64,000 nucleotides of DNA from Vibrio marinisediminis (GTDB taxonomy: Bacteria > Pseudomonadota > Gammaproteobacteria > Enterobacterales > Vibrionaceae): the NCBI RefSeq assembly GCF_014050145.1, contig NZ_JACFYF010000007.1, positions 162,443-226,442 of the forward strand, given 5' to 3'. The translations under genes and the position numbers were made by a program. Of this stretch, positions 63,967-64,000 are shown one piece after another; within the stretch, counting starts at the first letter, position 1, and each line of letters begins with the position of its first letter. The notes beneath the pieces are model-generated. The model had not been told where the DNA came from, ran no database searches, and worked only from the letters and a program-made list of their open reading frames with translations.

Positions 63967-64000
63967 AAGCGAAAATGTCCTAATATTACCAAGCGAAAAT
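63967..64000 (+). repeat. 24-bp-period direct repeat, possible transposon end (truncated)
   Basis: AAGCGAAAAT occurs at 63967-63976 and again at 63991-64000, 24 bp apart. A TGTT lies just before the first copy (63957-63960). Spaced short repeats after a TG(T) start are seen at ends of IS21-like and Tn7-like elements, where the transposase binds several sites. The window stops here, so the element cannot be confirmed. Confidence 0.35.

Larger units (their letters stand above)
63755..64000. other. Right-edge region with hairpin and repeat
   Basis: The final 246 bp are AT-rich and non-coding as far as visible. They contain a stem at 63786-63825 and a direct repeat at 63967-64000, both listed separately. 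The window ends inside this region. Confidence 0.5.

Overview
The window looks like a stretch of Vibrionaceae chromosome, probably genus Vibrio. The evidence is low-to-mid GC DNA, Vibrio-type families (DUF3389, DUF3319, FabV, PatZ-like acetyltransferase), three chemoreceptors and several c-di-GMP proteins. No rRNA, tRNA, CRISPR array or complete mobile element was found. Nearly all DNA is well-packed core-type genes, often in convergent pairs sharing bidirectional hairpin terminators.

Layout. 1-2.8 kb: C-terminal part of a giant type I secreted adhesin. 2.9-9 kb: HBM-type chemoreceptor, YqaB-like HAD phosphatase, Gsk inosine/guanosine kinase, CHASE3 chemoreceptor. 9-19 kb: CreA, a GNAT-like hypothetical, an HD-GYP sensor, a YieH-like HAD with an altered catalytic motif, a zinc ribbon, CutA, YjdF, a DnaJ-related protein, an ABC-class ATPase and a GAF/EAL protein. 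19-24 kb: FabV, TesA and the divergent YbbA-YbbP exporter, whose start codon overlaps that of tesA. 24-32 kb: FAD oxidoreductase, pxpABC 5-oxoprolinase operon, GGDEF protein and DcuC. 32-38.6 kb: EAL protein, cytochrome b561-YceI operon, a FocA channel fused to CBS domains with a divergent LysR regulator, and a DUF1097 protein. 38.6-45.5 kb: YbjD-like OLD nuclease, 5'-nucleotidase, a 31-codon small gene, and an AraC/Fur-box/TonB-receptor module. 45.5-49.7 kb: TerC/Alx transporter under a yybP-ykoY manganese riboswitch, a DUF1127-like small protein, an Aer-like receptor and a PhnA-type protein. 50-55 kb: S2P protease, M48 lipoprotein protease, hotdog thioesterase with DUF3389, SgrR-like regulator, zinc ribbon, and a 25-codon membrane small gene. 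55-64 kb: YhaJ-like LysR, PatZ, SPOR lipoprotein, Ddl, a lone tyrosine recombinase, DUF3319-YciH, an iron alcohol dehydrogenase, and a repeat that may be the end of a transposable element cut by the window edge.

Themes. Signalling is dense: HD-GYP, GAF/degenerate GGDEF/EAL, PAS/GGDEF and EAL proteins, plus three chemoreceptors. Metal homeostasis recurs: Fur-box TonB receptor, Mn riboswitch-Alx, CutA, several zinc ribbons. Formate and C4-dicarboxylate transport point to fermentative or anaerobic growth.

The least conventional signals are: the in-frame FocA-CBS fusion with a strong internal ribosome binding site; two unlisted-size small genes with good ribosome binding sites; a 44-bp near-perfect palindrome at 14.4 kb; a cluster of DnaA-box-like 9-mers at 24.1-24.25 kb; and the truncated repeat array at the right edge. 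Start codons were moved downstream of the longest reading frame wherever a ribosome binding site or signal peptide supported it. All family calls come from reading the sequence and from memory of the families, without database searches.
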